Of a stretch of 64,000 bases of DNA, positions 53,348-62,541 are shown piece by piece. Source of the stretch: Ochrobactrum vermis. GTDB lineage: Bacteria; Pseudomonadota; Alphaproteobacteria; Rhizobiales; Rhizobiaceae. A model generated the notes under the pieces. That model was not told the DNA's origin. It worked only from the letters and a program-made list of their open reading frames with translations, and did no database searches. The DNA lies in assembly GCF_002975205.1 (NCBI RefSeq), contig NZ_PCOC01000001.1:620001-684000 (forward strand), given 5' to 3'. Position numbers and translations under genes: made by a program. Position 1 is the first letter of the stretch; each line of letters starts with the position of its first letter.

Positions 53348-53699
53348 TGCCTTCTTGCTGTTACGAGCGCTCGGTTTGCTCCAATGTCGGATGAATTCGA
53401 AAAGATTCCGTAACTGATCGGCTTATTAGAGCGCATCCCGAAAAGTGTGAAACGGTTTTCGGACAAGATGCGCGTCATGGTAAAGCATTTGAACGTCAAA
53501 ATTGTGCCATGGCGGCGGTTTCATCCACCTGATTGCTACCCTCTGTTTACCATAGGCAAAAAAGCAGACCCGGCGCGTCACTTATCCGCTTCGGGCGGTC
53601 CCGTTTTATCGTTTCTTTAAAGCCTCGGCTGCAATCTGTTGCTGGCTGGAAGAGTGTCGTCACGGCGAACGGTTTTCCGGTTTCGATCATGCAAGAGTA
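53348..53699. other. Intergenic region before the histidine kinase
   Basis: 352 bases between divergent genes. It contains repeat copy C at 53429-53474 and presumably the kinase promoter; nothing else recognisable. Confidence 0.4.
53429..53474 (+). repeat. Dispersed intergenic repeat, copy C
   Basis: GAGCGCATCCCGAAAAGTGT then GAAACGGTTTTCGGAC and AAGATGCGCG. Nearly identical to copy B (52843) and, inverted, to copy A (40895). The ends GCGCAT and ATGCGC are complementary, so the element can fold as a hairpin. Confidence 0.8.
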
Positions 53700-55538
53700 T
53701 TGAGTGAGTACGGCACGTTGAACGCCATTCTTTTGAAAACAGCCGAAATCGCCCGCACCAGCGTGCAGGCGATCAGCCGTTTTTACGAACGTTTCTGCCG
53801 CCGCTGGGTAGCCAATCCTGATGCGGCCTCCATACGTATCATCGGTTCGGTCGTCACCGTGCCGGTCCTGCTTTGCGCCGCCTTGCTCGCTTCCGGCGTA
53901 ACGCCGGGCTTGACGGAATTTGCGATTCTCAGCGTCAGCTTTGCAGGCGTTGCCATGATCCTTTGCGCATTGTCGCTGATGGGCGTCGCTGCGCCTGTTC
54001 TGGCTGGCCTGAACTTCGCTGCCTACGGCGCGGGTCTTGCTGCCATTGGCGCCTTTTCGCACGGCAATGCGGTTCTGTGGCTGATGGCAGCCGGTCTGCC
54101 GCTTGAGGCCTGGTTTGCAACCCGCAAGCCGGTTGCCGCAGCAGCAGGTGCTGCAGTTGCAGCCGTGATTCTCGGTTACTTTGCGACGGCAAGCGGTGGT
54201 GCCATTTCCGGCGGCAGCTATGTGTCCGTCGCCGTTCTCGTACTTTACGCGGCAAGCCTCGTTGCGCGTGGTTTTGCCAGCGCCGCCAAGCCCGCGCAGA
54301 TCAGGGTCAGTGCGCCGCAAGTGGCAGTTGCTGCCGGCGACGTGCAGTTCGGTCTTGATTCGGATGGCGTGGTGTCTTCGGTCGATACGAACTCTGCAAA
54401 GCTACTGGGCGTACAGCCGAAAATGCTGGAAGGCACAGCTCTTATCGACCGCATTCATGTAGCTGACCGTGTGCAGTATCTTTCGCTTCTGGCCGATCTT
54501 CGTACGGGCACTGCTTCGCGCAAGATCGACGTGCGCCTGCGTTCCATCGAAGATGGCGATACGCACTTCCGCATCTATCGTCTTGAGGGGGCTGCAAGCG
54601 CTCACGCCATCACGCTGATCGGCCGCTCACTCGAAGGCGAGCAGAAACTTCTGGACGAGATTGCAACGCTGAAAGCGGAGCTGGAATCGGAACGCATCGG
54701 CAAGGGCCGTCTGCTCGCAGCAGTCAGCCATGAGCTGCGCACGCCGCTCAATTCGATCATCGGCTTCTCCGACATGCTGTCGCACGAAATGGGCGGCAAG
54801 CTGGCCAATGAGAAGCAGCGCGAATATGCGGGACTCATTCATCAATCCGGCCACTATCTGCTGGAACTTGTGAATGCGGTTCTCGATAATTCGCGCCTGG
54901 AAACCGGCAATTACAGCATTGATCCGCAGAACTTCGCTTTCCGCGAGGCGGCTGAATTGTGCACTGCTGTCATGCTGCCGCAGGCTGAGAAAAAAGGCGT
55001 GGCCTTCTGCCATCGCGTCGGCACCGGCATTGGCGAACTGGTCGCCGACCGCCGCGCCGTCCAGCAGATCCTGCTCAACCTGGCCGGAAATGCGGTGAAA
55101 TTCACACAAGGCGGCGGCTGCGTCACCATCGATGCGACCCGCGTGATGGCGAACGGTCGCCCGATGCTGGAAATCAGCGTGTCGGACACGGGCATCGGCA
55201 TCGAGCCGGAAGATATGCAGCGCATCGGCACGCCGTTCGTGCGCGCCGACAACAACTATACGCGCGCGCAAGAGGGAAGCGGCCTTGGACTTTCAGTGGT
55301 CAAGGGGCTGGTGGAACTGCATCAGGGGAGCATGCAACTCAAGAGTTGTCCTGGCGAAGGCACGATCGTCACGATCCGCCTTCCGGTGGCAGGTCCGCAA
55401 TTTGTCACGGGAGAAGACGAGTATCAGGAACTTGGCACGGTGATCGATATTCACCGTCACCAGGGGGAAAGGCGTAATGACTGGCAGAACGACGAAATCC
55501 GGGAGCAGAAAAATGCGCAAACCCGCAAAACGGCGTAG
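53700..55538 (+). CDS. Membrane PAS-domain sensor histidine kinase (DivJ/PleC/PdhS-like)
   Basis: 612 residues from a TTG at 53700. Six or so membrane segments occupy residues 45-195, a PAS-like domain about 215-310, and a coiled coil 315-335 (EIATLKAELESERIGKG). The dimerisation helix has the phosphorylated His344 (AVSHELRTPLNSIIGFSDML). The ATPase part has NLAGNAVKFT (N box), SDTGIGIEPEDM (G1) and GSGLGLSVVKGL (G2). HisKA of this type occurs in the alphaproteobacterial cell-cycle kinases acting on DivK/PleD, but orthology to one of them is inference. The 3' end overlaps the next gene by 62 bases. Confidence 0.85.
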   Translation: MSEYGTLNAILLKTAEIARTSVQAISRFYERFCRRWVANPDAASIRIIGSVVTVPVLLCAALLASGVTPGLTEFAILSVSFAGVAMILCALSLMGVAAPVLAGLNFAAYGAGLAAIGAFSHGNAVLWLMAAGLPLEAWFATRKPVAAAAGAAVAAVILGYFATASGGAISGGSYVSVAVLVLYAASLVARGFASAAKPAQIRVSAPQVAVAAGDVQFGLDSDGVVSSVDTNSAKLLGVQPKMLEGTALIDRIHVADRVQYLSLLADLRTGTASRKIDVRLRSIEDGDTHFRIYRLEGAASAHAITLIGRSLEGEQKLLDEIATLKAELESERIGKGRLLAAVSHELRTPLNSIIGFSDMLSHEMGGKLANEKQREYAGLIHQSGHYLLELVNAVLDNSRLETGNYSIDPQNFAFREAAELCTAVMLPQAEKKGVAFCHRVGTGIGELVADRRAVQQILLNLAGNAVKFTQGGGCVTIDATRVMANGRPMLEISVSDTGIGIEPEDMQRIGTPFVRADNNYTRAQEGSGLGLSVVKGLVELHQGSMQLKSCPGEGTIVTIRLPVAGPQFVTGEDEYQELGTVIDIHRHQGERRNDWQNDEIREQKNAQTRKTA

Positions 55539-56499
55539 TCTCGGATCGCGGCTCCTCCGCTCCTTCTTTACATCGGCTTCGGTGCTGGCGCTTGCTGCCG
55601 GAGATTTCATCGTGCGCAACCCCGTCCTGACCGGCGGGGCAACAGCGTTTCTGGTGGTGATGAGTTTCGTTTCGGCCAATGCGCTCTGGTATCAGCCGGA
55701 GGCGCACAATGCCGTGTTCTTCCGTACCCGGCCGGATTTCGTATTCAAGCCGACGCCGCGCGCAGTCCTGCCGGGGACTGCGGCAGCAACCGACAGCGTG
55801 CCGAAACCGTCCGAGACTGCTTCTGCCGAACCCGCAAACAATGAGGCGACCCAGACGCTGGAGGCGGCGAGCCTGTCCGCGGACCGGCTGAACATGAGTG
55901 CGTCGGTCGATGACATGCTGCCAGCGCTTGCGCCCAATGCCGATCTGGAAATAGCGCGCCTGCAGCAGCGGCTTTCGACGCTCGGAATTTACAAGGGGCC
56001 TGTGGATGGTTTCACCGGGCCGCAGACCCGCGAAGCGGTGGAACGCTGGCGCGCCTTGCAGCAAAAGCTCGGCGTGCAGGAGGCAAACATCCCCGCACAA
56101 TTGCAGGCCGAAGCACAGACCAGTACCCCGGCTCAGGATGACGTTGCGAAAGTGATTGAGGTCGCGGTTCCAACGCCAAGGCCGCAGCCCGCTGTTTTGA
56201 AGACGGAAACGGGTTCCAAGCCGAAGCCTGATCTGGCCTCTTATGAAAAACCGGCGTCGAAAAAGCAGATAGCGGCAACGCCTGCCGTGCATTCGACGAA
56301 AGTGACATCGCAGGACATCATCCGCGTGCAGGCCGGGCTGAAGGCATTCGGCAATGACACCGTGCCGGTGAATGGACAGTCGGGCAAGACGACACAGGAA
56401 GCGGTGCGTGAATTCCAGAAACTGTTCAGCATACCGGTGACTGGCGAAATCGACGCGACACTTATCGCGAAGATGCGCGAGATCGGCCTGATAAGCTGA
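55477..56499 (+). CDS. Membrane protein with two peptidoglycan-binding domains
   Basis: 340 residues (328 from the ATG at 55513). A basic N-terminus precedes one or two membrane segments (SFFTSASVLALAAGDF, TGGATAFLVVMSFVSANALWY) and a long periplasmic part. That part has a PG_binding_1 domain at about 150-190 (LQQRLSTLGIYKGPVDGFTG) and a second near the C-terminus (VQAGLKAFGNDTVPVNGQSG, then AVREFQKLFSIPVTGEIDATL). No catalytic domain. It overlaps the kinase gene, suggesting coupled translation and possibly a cell-wall sensing partner. Confidence 0.82.
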   Translation: MTGRTTKSGSRKMRKPAKRRSLGSRLLRSFFTSASVLALAAGDFIVRNPVLTGGATAFLVVMSFVSANALWYQPEAHNAVFFRTRPDFVFKPTPRAVLPGTAAATDSVPKPSETASAEPANNEATQTLEAASLSADRLNMSASVDDMLPALAPNADLEIARLQQRLSTLGIYKGPVDGFTGPQTREAVERWRALQQKLGVQEANIPAQLQAEAQTSTPAQDDVAKVIEVAVPTPRPQPAVLKTETGSKPKPDLASYEKPASKKQIAATPAVHSTKVTSQDIIRVQAGLKAFGNDTVPVNGQSGKTTQEAVREFQKLFSIPVTGEIDATLIAKMREIGLIS

Positions 56500-56509
56500 T
56501 GGGCTCCCG

Positions 56510-56866
56510 ATGCGCCTGACATCCGATTTCTGGGTTTCGGCCTTGATCCGCAAGGTACAGGGCGCGGGCGGCTTTGCCTATCTCGCCCGCCGCGGTTCGC
56601 CGGAGGCGGGCGCCATCTTCATCAAGGTAAGCTCGCGCTTCGGCACCTGCGATCTGTATTCGCCTGCACCGCAGACCTCCTATGAAGAGGATAATGATGG
56701 GGAGCGCATGTTTCTGGGCATTCTTCACGACGCCGATGAGATAGCGGCAAGCGACCGCATGGCGCGCGAAACCCGCTTCGACCCCGATCTCTGGCTGGTC
56801 GAGCTTGAGGATATAGCCGATGCGTCGGAACTGTTCTCGATTTCACAGGATGGAGAGGCGTTCTAA
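56510..56866 (+). CDS. DUF1491-family protein
   Basis: 118 residues, full length for DUF1491: LTSDFWVSALIRKVQGAGGFAYLARRGSPEAGAIFIKV at the start and RETRFDPDLWLVELED near the end. Small cytoplasmic protein of unknown function restricted to alphaproteobacteria as far as I know. It starts 10 bases after the PG-binding gene and is probably in the same operon. Confidence 0.85.
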   Translation: MRLTSDFWVSALIRKVQGAGGFAYLARRGSPEAGAIFIKVSSRFGTCDLYSPAPQTSYEEDNDGERMFLGILHDADEIAASDRMARETRFDPDLWLVELEDIADASELFSISQDGEAF

Positions 56867-56884
56867 AACGCTGGTCAGTGCAGC

Positions 56885-57925
56885 CTATTTCACGGACCGC
56901 TGTAGCGACGGCTGATCGGAATTGGCAGCATCTACAAGCGGGGTGTCGTCCTCGGATTCGGCCATTTCGCGGAGTTTGCCGCGCAGCATGGCCGACATGT
57001 CCTCAGCCTTCCAGCGCCGCACAAGCGCCATCGCTTTTTCGCGGTCGATGGAGCGATAGATATGGACAAACTCACGCAGGCTGTCGCGATTGGCGTCGAT
57101 CGGTCCCAGAATGGCTGTCATGACGAGATAGCATTCCGCAGCCGACATTCCGAGCGCCTTCAGCGCAATCGGCAAATGTGAATCTGGCCATTGGCCGATG
57201 ATCGCGTCAGACCGTTCGAAGGACAGGTCCAGAGAGTCGGCAAGTGCATTGCGGAAAAACTGGCTGTCGATCAGAAGCGCAGTATCAATGAGATGTTGCG
57301 AGCCGGTTATCGCGCCTGCTTCGAAAAAAGGTTGCTGGAGCGCACGAGCCAGACGCTCGGAACTGCCTTCCTTCATCAGCGGCGTTCGGGCTGCGGAAAG
57401 ATCAGGCACATCCGGTCTTTCGAGCGGTTCGGCCTCGATATTGGCGAGGTTTTCCTGAAGCGCCAGCGTGCGATCGATGACCGGATCGGCGAAACTGCTC
57501 AGAACGCCCTGCAGAAGAATGTCACCGGACTGGCGCCGCGCAATGGCGCGTGCATGGGCAAGACCGCTCTTGCCGATGATCTCGATCAGGTCGGAAGGGC
57601 GCAGAAGGGGAGAGCGCAGTAAAATAGGCGCGGAGATTTCGACGGGTTCGCTGGCGAGCGCCAGAATGAGGCGGCGCGGTGCGTCCTCCAACTGTGCCAG
57701 CGCGTTGGCTGCGTGTCGCTTCCCACGGGTGGAAGCGCATTGCAGAAGCGGCATGGCCAGATCTTCGAGCTGCTGCATATCCTGCCGTCCGGGGCGCGTG
57801 ATACCCGCGAACGCCGAAATCGCGGCCGCCAGAAGGTCGTCCGCCTTGCTGCTCCCCGCTTTTGAATTCGACGGGCTCCGGTGGCCTGAAATATCCTCCA
57901 GGGCGCGGAACTGATCATTTGTCAC
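56885..57925 (-). CDS. DUF2336-family protein
   Basis: About 346 residues from a GTG at 57925 (TNDQFRALEDISG); an upstream start at 57976 would add 17. All-helical, with HEAT-like repetition (LILALASEPVEISAPILLRSPLLRPSDLIEIIG) typical of DUF2336. The C-terminus has KAMALVRRWKAEDMSAMLRGKLREMAESE. Function unknown. Convergent with the DUF1491 gene. Confidence 0.78.
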   Translation of the reverse strand: MTNDQFRALEDISGHRSPSNSKAGSSKADDLLAAAISAFAGITRPGRQDMQQLEDLAMPLLQCASTRGKRHAANALAQLEDAPRRLILALASEPVEISAPILLRSPLLRPSDLIEIIGKSGLAHARAIARRQSGDILLQGVLSSFADPVIDRTLALQENLANIEAEPLERPDVPDLSAARTPLMKEGSSERLARALQQPFFEAGAITGSQHLIDTALLIDSQFFRNALADSLDLSFERSDAIIGQWPDSHLPIALKALGMSAAECYLVMTAILGPIDANRDSLREFVHIYRSIDREKAMALVRRWKAEDMSAMLRGKLREMAESEDDTPLVDAANSDQPSLQRSVK

Positions 57926-58243
57926 GCAGAATACTCCGGTAGGCACACAACTCACCCGCCCCAAATTGCAGATCACGCATCCGGCAGCAGCCGGTGGCTA
58001 CGGAAATGCACCCCGCATGGGTCGGTATTCCGGATAGTAGCGTTGAAGCCTTAGCAACTCATTAACCGTGCCATAAAGACACAGCATTTGGTTAGGGTAA
58101 TGCCTGAATCAAAAAGTCGTCAGGCCGCATCGAAAATGGTGGGTTTCGAGAACCAGAGCGCAATGTACTTAAGGGTACATGAGCACCGGAAGCGCAGAAA
58201 GCTGCCATTTGCAGCAAGGCATGGCGGCTTTTGGGGCAGGCAG
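57926..58243. other. Intergenic region
   Basis: 318 bases between two minus-strand genes. No gene or repeat recognised. Promoter for the DUF2336 gene expected here. Confidence 0.35.
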
Positions 58244-58786
58244 TCAGAGCCCTTCGAAGGGCGCGCATTGTGCGTCGTTGAAGAAGCGCCGCACCTCCGT
58301 GTTCCAGGTCACATCAGGCACGAAGACGCGCAGCACGGCGGCACCTTCGCCAATATTCTGCTCGATCAGGATTGAACGGGCGTCAGCCTGCATTCCATCC
58401 GAGCGCAGGCTTGCCATGCCGATGGGGTCGGCAACGATCAGGTCGAGCTTGCGTTCATTGGAAACATTATCGTTCAGGCTATAGAGATTATCCCCGTTGG
58501 GCGCATAGATCGAGAGCGACCAATAGGGCACATTCGCCTCGGTCGTGATGTGCACCGGACCGTCGGCGAGATCGAAGCGGCAGGTGGCTTCCTGCACCAG
58601 CGGGTCGCTGTCGCTGACCGGACCGGTCTTGTCGTCCAGCCGGTGGAAGACGTATGGCTCGCTTCCGGCTTCGATCCGCGACCATGCGTTCTTGTCGGAA
58701 TAGAAGGGGACCAGAAAGAGAACCGCGATATGGACAATCGCAGCACCCACGAGGCCGAGGAGAACGAGGTGAAAAATTCTAGCCAC
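58244..58786 (-). CDS. Small membrane protein, DUF1254-like
   Basis: 180 residues with one N-terminal membrane segment (IFHLVLLGLVGAAIVHIAVLFLVPF) and a periplasmic domain (VPYWSLSIYAPNGDNLYSLND, ILIEQNIGEGAAVLRVFVPD). I take it as the DUF1254 member of the DUF1254/DUF1214 pair common in Rhizobiales, with moderate confidence. It overlaps the upstream gene by 8 bases and is the last gene of the PBP operon. Confidence 0.65.
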   Translation of the reverse strand: MARIFHLVLLGLVGAAIVHIAVLFLVPFYSDKNAWSRIEAGSEPYVFHRLDDKTGPVSDSDPLVQEATCRFDLADGPVHITTEANVPYWSLSIYAPNGDNLYSLNDNVSNERKLDLIVADPIGMASLRSDGMQADARSILIEQNIGEGAAVLRVFVPDVTWNTEVRRFFNDAQCAPFEGL

Positions 58787-59381
58787 GGCACGCCCCCCGA
58801 TCTGCTCCCGCTATACGGACGAGACCTGGCATCACCAGGTCGGAGAGCCCGGAGGACGATGCAGCAGGCGTGTCATAGAGCGTCATAACGAGAACGAAAT
58901 CGCCGCTCCCTTCGACAGGAAGCCAGTTGCCGGGCGCTGCATCGGGACCAATTGTGATCGTGACGCTGCCATCATCGTCATAGAGCATTTCGCGGGAATG
59001 TAATGCCTCCTGCAATCCATCGCGTGGCTTGATCGGTTCGAGATCGGGTGTTGCAGGGTAGACCGTCCAGAAGCGAGCGGGCGGGGTCATGCCGCTCAGG
59101 CGATAGGTGCAGCCGCGCTGAAGCGTGCGTCCGCTATTGTCGCTGCGCGCATAAAACGGCAACCCTTCAGCCGTTCCAAGCGCCAGATAGGCTTTGCGGG
59201 CTGCGCGGGCCTTGGAATAGGGGTCGGCATCGGGCGTGCCCGCTGCCGGATAGGCACCCCAGACCCCGACACGGAGTTCACCGAAACCCTCAAAACGGTC
59301 GAGAACCTTGTCGACGCTCCAGATGCCGCCGCCCAGCGCCAGCACAAGCACAATTGCCGTGTTGAATATCGTCTTGAACAT
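58779..59381 (-). CDS. Small membrane protein, DUF1214-like
   Basis: 200 residues: an N-terminal membrane segment (IFNTAIVLVLALGGGIWSV) and a periplasmic domain with LRVGVWGAYPAAGTPDADPYSKA, GLPFYARSDNSGRTL, CTYRLSGMTPPARFWTV and PGNWLPV, which I recognise as DUF1214-like. It starts 6 bases after the PBP stop, so the two are surely co-transcribed. Role unknown, envelope location predicted. Confidence 0.7.
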   Translation of the reverse strand: MFKTIFNTAIVLVLALGGGIWSVDKVLDRFEGFGELRVGVWGAYPAAGTPDADPYSKARAARKAYLALGTAEGLPFYARSDNSGRTLQRGCTYRLSGMTPPARFWTVYPATPDLEPIKPRDGLQEALHSREMLYDDDGSVTITIGPDAAPGNWLPVEGSGDFVLVMTLYDTPAASSSGLSDLVMPGLVRIAGADRGACRG

Positions 59382-59387
59382 CGCCCC

Positions 59388-61544
59388 TCAGAGTACCGAT
59401 ATTTTTGTGCGCTCGGCGATCTTAGGCATAGGCGGTGCCTCAAGGAAGCGGTCATGCAGTTCCTTGATAACTTTTGTCGACATGGGCGAGAGTACGCGCG
59501 GCGGTGCGGCCATGGTTTCTTCCGGCTTGGCATTTGCCACTTGCGGCTCGCTCTTCTTGGGCGGGGCCGGGAATGGCGGCGTCACGCCCGGTATAGGCTT
59601 CAGTTCGATGTTCTGATGCGCATAGGCCATCATACGCTGCCAGGCCATGGCAGGCAGAACACCGCCCGTCATTTCCTTCATCGGGGTGAAGTTGTCGTTA
59701 CCGAACCAGACCGCTGCCGTGAAATTGCCGGTGAAACCGACGAACCATGCATCGCGATAATTCTGCGTCGTGCCGGTCTTGCCGCCCACCCGCGTCATCG
59801 GCAATGCCGCCCGGCGTCCGGTGCCGCGTTCGGGCACCTGCACCAGCATGGAATTCATTTCGAGTGCAGCCTTTTCCGACAGCGCCCTGTGCGGCTTCGG
59901 TGCATTGCGGCCGAAATCCCACAATACCTTGCCTTCCGACGAAACGAGCTGCGTAAAGCCGTGCCGGTTTCCGGCCATACCGGCATTCGGAAACACATTG
60001 AAGCCGGTGGCCTGATCCATCACAGTCATTTCCGACGTGCCGAGCACCATGGTCTTGTGCGACGAGATCGGTGATTCCACGCCCATCGCCTTGGTCAGGG
60101 CAACAATGGGGGCGGTCGTCAGATAATCGCGCGCCAGCCGCACCGGCACACTATTCAACGAGCGGACAAGTGCCGTCGTCAGATCCACACGGCCCGCAAA
60201 ACTGCGGCCATAGTTGCGCGGCGACCAGTTGCCCCAGCTGATCGGGGCATCCGAAACGATGGTGGTGGGCGTCAGGCCCTTTTCCATTGCCGCCGCATAG
60301 ACATAGGGCTTGAAGGATGAACCAGCCTGCCGCAGCGCCTTGGTGGCGCGATTGAACTGGCTTTCGCCATAGTCCCGCCCACCAACCAGTGCGCGAACGG
60401 ACCCGTCATTGGCGATAATGACGGTTGCCGCTTCCGCAACATTATAGTCCTTGCCGAACTGGCGCAGATGATATTCGAGCGATTCCTCCGCTGCCTTCTG
60501 AAGGTTGCGATCGAGTGTCGTGCGCACGATCAATGTGTGCTGCGGAATGTGGGTGGCGACTTTCTTCACTTCTTCGAAAGCCCAGTCGAGGAAGTAGTCG
60601 GGACTTTCGTTCTTGGCACGGTCGATGATGCTGGCTGGATGACGACGCGCAACGGCCACTTGTCCGTCGCTCAGAAAACCGCTTTCAACCATGTTGGACA
60701 GCACGACATTGGCGCGCGCACGCGCTGCGGGCAGATTGACATGTGGCGCGAACTTGGCAGGTGCCTTGAACAGGCCGGCCAGCATCGCGGCTTCAGCCAG
60801 TGAAACATCCTTCACGCTCTTGCCGAAATAGAATTCTGAAGCGGCTGCGATACCGAAGGTTCCGCCGCCCATATAGGCACGGTCGAGGTAAAGCTGCAGG
60901 ATTTCCTTCTTGCTGAGATTGCTTTCCAGCCAAAGCGCGAGGAAGGCTTCCTTGATCTTGCGCTCGATGGTGCGCTCATTGGAAAGAAAAAGGTTCTTGG
61001 CAAGCTGCTGGGTGATGGTCGAGCCGCCCTGAACGACGCCATTGGCGCGCATGTTCTGGCTGAGGGCGCGGGTCAGGCCCCAGAAGTCGATGCCGTAATG
61101 GTCGAAAAAGCGCCGGTCCTCGGTGCCGAGTACAGCCTTGATGACATGATCCGGCAATTCATCGATTGGCACTGCCTGACGATGCAGAATACCACGCTGG
61201 CCGATTTCATTGCCGTAGCGATCAAGGAAGGTGACGGCATAGTCGTCCTGCGCGCGCCAGTCCTTCTCGGTTTCCTCGAATGCGGGCATGGCCAGAACCA
61301 GCATCAGGACCGCACCGCCGACGCCAAGCGTAAAACCTTCGTCGAGAATTTCGACCACGAAACGCCGGAAACCGCGCACCCGAAACCGCCGCGAGAAAAT
61401 GGTGATGTTTTCCCACCACTCACCGAGATTGTAGCGCAGGCTATAGAGGGTGGAGTCGATCCACGCGTCGAGTCCGATCAGGCGCGAAACCCTGAATGGT
61501 TTGCGCTTCTCGCTTCTGGGATCTTTTTCTGCCGTCTTACGCAT
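59388..61544 (-). CDS. Class A penicillin-binding protein (PBP1A family)
   Basis: A 718-residue bifunctional cell-wall synthase. A basic cytoplasmic tail and one membrane segment (LGVGGAVLMLVLAMPAF, about 93-109) precede the GT51 glycosyltransferase with TEDRRFFDHYGID and GGSTITQQLAKNLFLSNERTIERKIKEA. The transpeptidase has the SxxK motif in AGSSFKPYVYA, SLNSVPV and the KTGTTQNYRDAWFVGFT box. All catalytic motifs are intact. It polymerises and cross-links peptidoglycan. First gene of an operon with the DUF1214- and DUF1254-like proteins. Confidence 0.92.
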   Translation of the reverse strand: MRKTAEKDPRSEKRKPFRVSRLIGLDAWIDSTLYSLRYNLGEWWENITIFSRRFRVRGFRRFVVEILDEGFTLGVGGAVLMLVLAMPAFEETEKDWRAQDDYAVTFLDRYGNEIGQRGILHRQAVPIDELPDHVIKAVLGTEDRRFFDHYGIDFWGLTRALSQNMRANGVVQGGSTITQQLAKNLFLSNERTIERKIKEAFLALWLESNLSKKEILQLYLDRAYMGGGTFGIAAASEFYFGKSVKDVSLAEAAMLAGLFKAPAKFAPHVNLPAARARANVVLSNMVESGFLSDGQVAVARRHPASIIDRAKNESPDYFLDWAFEEVKKVATHIPQHTLIVRTTLDRNLQKAAEESLEYHLRQFGKDYNVAEAATVIIANDGSVRALVGGRDYGESQFNRATKALRQAGSSFKPYVYAAAMEKGLTPTTIVSDAPISWGNWSPRNYGRSFAGRVDLTTALVRSLNSVPVRLARDYLTTAPIVALTKAMGVESPISSHKTMVLGTSEMTVMDQATGFNVFPNAGMAGNRHGFTQLVSSEGKVLWDFGRNAPKPHRALSEKAALEMNSMLVQVPERGTGRRAALPMTRVGGKTGTTQNYRDAWFVGFTGNFTAAVWFGNDNFTPMKEMTGGVLPAMAWQRMMAYAHQNIELKPIPGVTPPFPAPPKKSEPQVANAKPEETMAAPPRVLSPMSTKVIKELHDRFLEAPPMPKIAERTKISVL

Positions 61545-62142
61545 AACACTGACTTCGGCACGTTTGGTTTCGTAGAAAGGCGGAACTTACCCAATCATCA
61601 TAGCAGATAAATAAGACACAGCTCATGTGAAATGGTTAAACCGCTAGCGGCTTTTTGACGGCAGGAAAATAGTCTCTTATAGGAAAATAATCCTTGATTG
61701 CGTAACGGCGATTTGTTAGGTTTTAGATACAGTCGGAAAACTGTGACTGTCGCTAGTTCTGCTAGACACCTCTGGCCGCTACCGATGCGCCAAATTTGGA
61801 AGGCCGCAGCTGCCTTCAGTATGTGAAAATTGCGGATAAACACTTAAAATTGTGAAATGCTGGTGTGCAGGCGCGCGCGTATTTCTCTGGTTGATCAGCT
61901 GTAGGCTGTAATCGGCATGGACAACGCGCACATATCGACGCTGTCTGTTTCGGTCAGCCAATATCTCTAGCGTCCCAGTCTCAACAAACTCGCCTCTGTC
62001 ATCAGTTGCCACGTGCTAACGGCCTGCCTACCTGGCTGAGCCAACGTCTAACTTGATTAAAGCGATCCCTTCCGATGCACCATTTCTCATCGGTGTAAGG
62101 ATGATGTGATTGGTTGTTAACTGATTAAGAAAGGATATCGTT
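61545..62142. other. Intergenic region
   Basis: 598 bases between divergent genes. Short minus-strand frames at 61598-61843 and 61779-62012 show no family feature and no ribosome site, and I do not call them. AAAGGA at 62131 serves the next gene. Confidence 0.4.
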
Positions 62143-62541
62143 ATGGCAAACCTGGATGCGTTGCTCATATCTGATGTGATGTGGGTATACTTGGCCAAGG
62201 TTGCAGGAGCGATGGCCGGTTCTGCCGTGTCGCTTGCCTATATGCTGCGGCATGGAAAGCGTGATGCGGCAATCCGTTTTGGTGTCGGCGTTATTTGCGG
62301 CGTCGTTTTCGGCGGGGCTACAGCCATCAAGATTTCGGATACTCTCGCTCTAGAAGGACTGCTTGGCGCTACCGAGCTGCTGCTCATAGGATCATTCGCT
62401 GCAGGTTTTTCTGCGTGGTCGGCCCTTGGTATCTGCAAGCGTTATTTGGATGGGTTAAAAAAGGCTAGCACACTTGAAATTCCGCCTGACGAGCGCCGTA
62501 ACGATGAAAAGGCCGAAGTTCGGCGAGTAAGGGAGGTTTGA
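62143..62541 (+). CDS. Small inner-membrane protein (DUF6107-like)
   Basis: 132 residues with three to four hydrophobic segments (VYLAKVAGAMAGSAVSLAYML, FGVGVICGVVFGGATAI, ELLLIGSFAAGFSAWSALGI) and a charged cytoplasmic tail (PPDERRNDEKAEVRRVREV). This resembles small holin-like membrane proteins of Rhizobiales (DUF6107); the match is from memory and moderate. No lysis gene lies nearby. Confidence 0.6.
   Translation: MANLDALLISDVMWVYLAKVAGAMAGSAVSLAYMLRHGKRDAAIRFGVGVICGVVFGGATAIKISDTLALEGLLGATELLLIGSFAAGFSAWSALGICKRYLDGLKKASTLEIPPDERRNDEKAEVRRVREV

Noticed and set aside
53547..54320. 257-codon open frame on the minus strand
   Set aside because: Antisense to the kinase N-terminus; low-complexity mirror composition.
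55405..56553. 382-codon open frame on the minus strand
   Set aside because: Antisense to the peptidoglycan-binding protein gene; composition (many His, Arg, Cys) is that of a mirror frame.
61598..62012. Short minus-strand frames in the gap after the PBP gene
   Set aside because: No ribosome site, no recognisable sequence; chance frames in AT-rich DNA.
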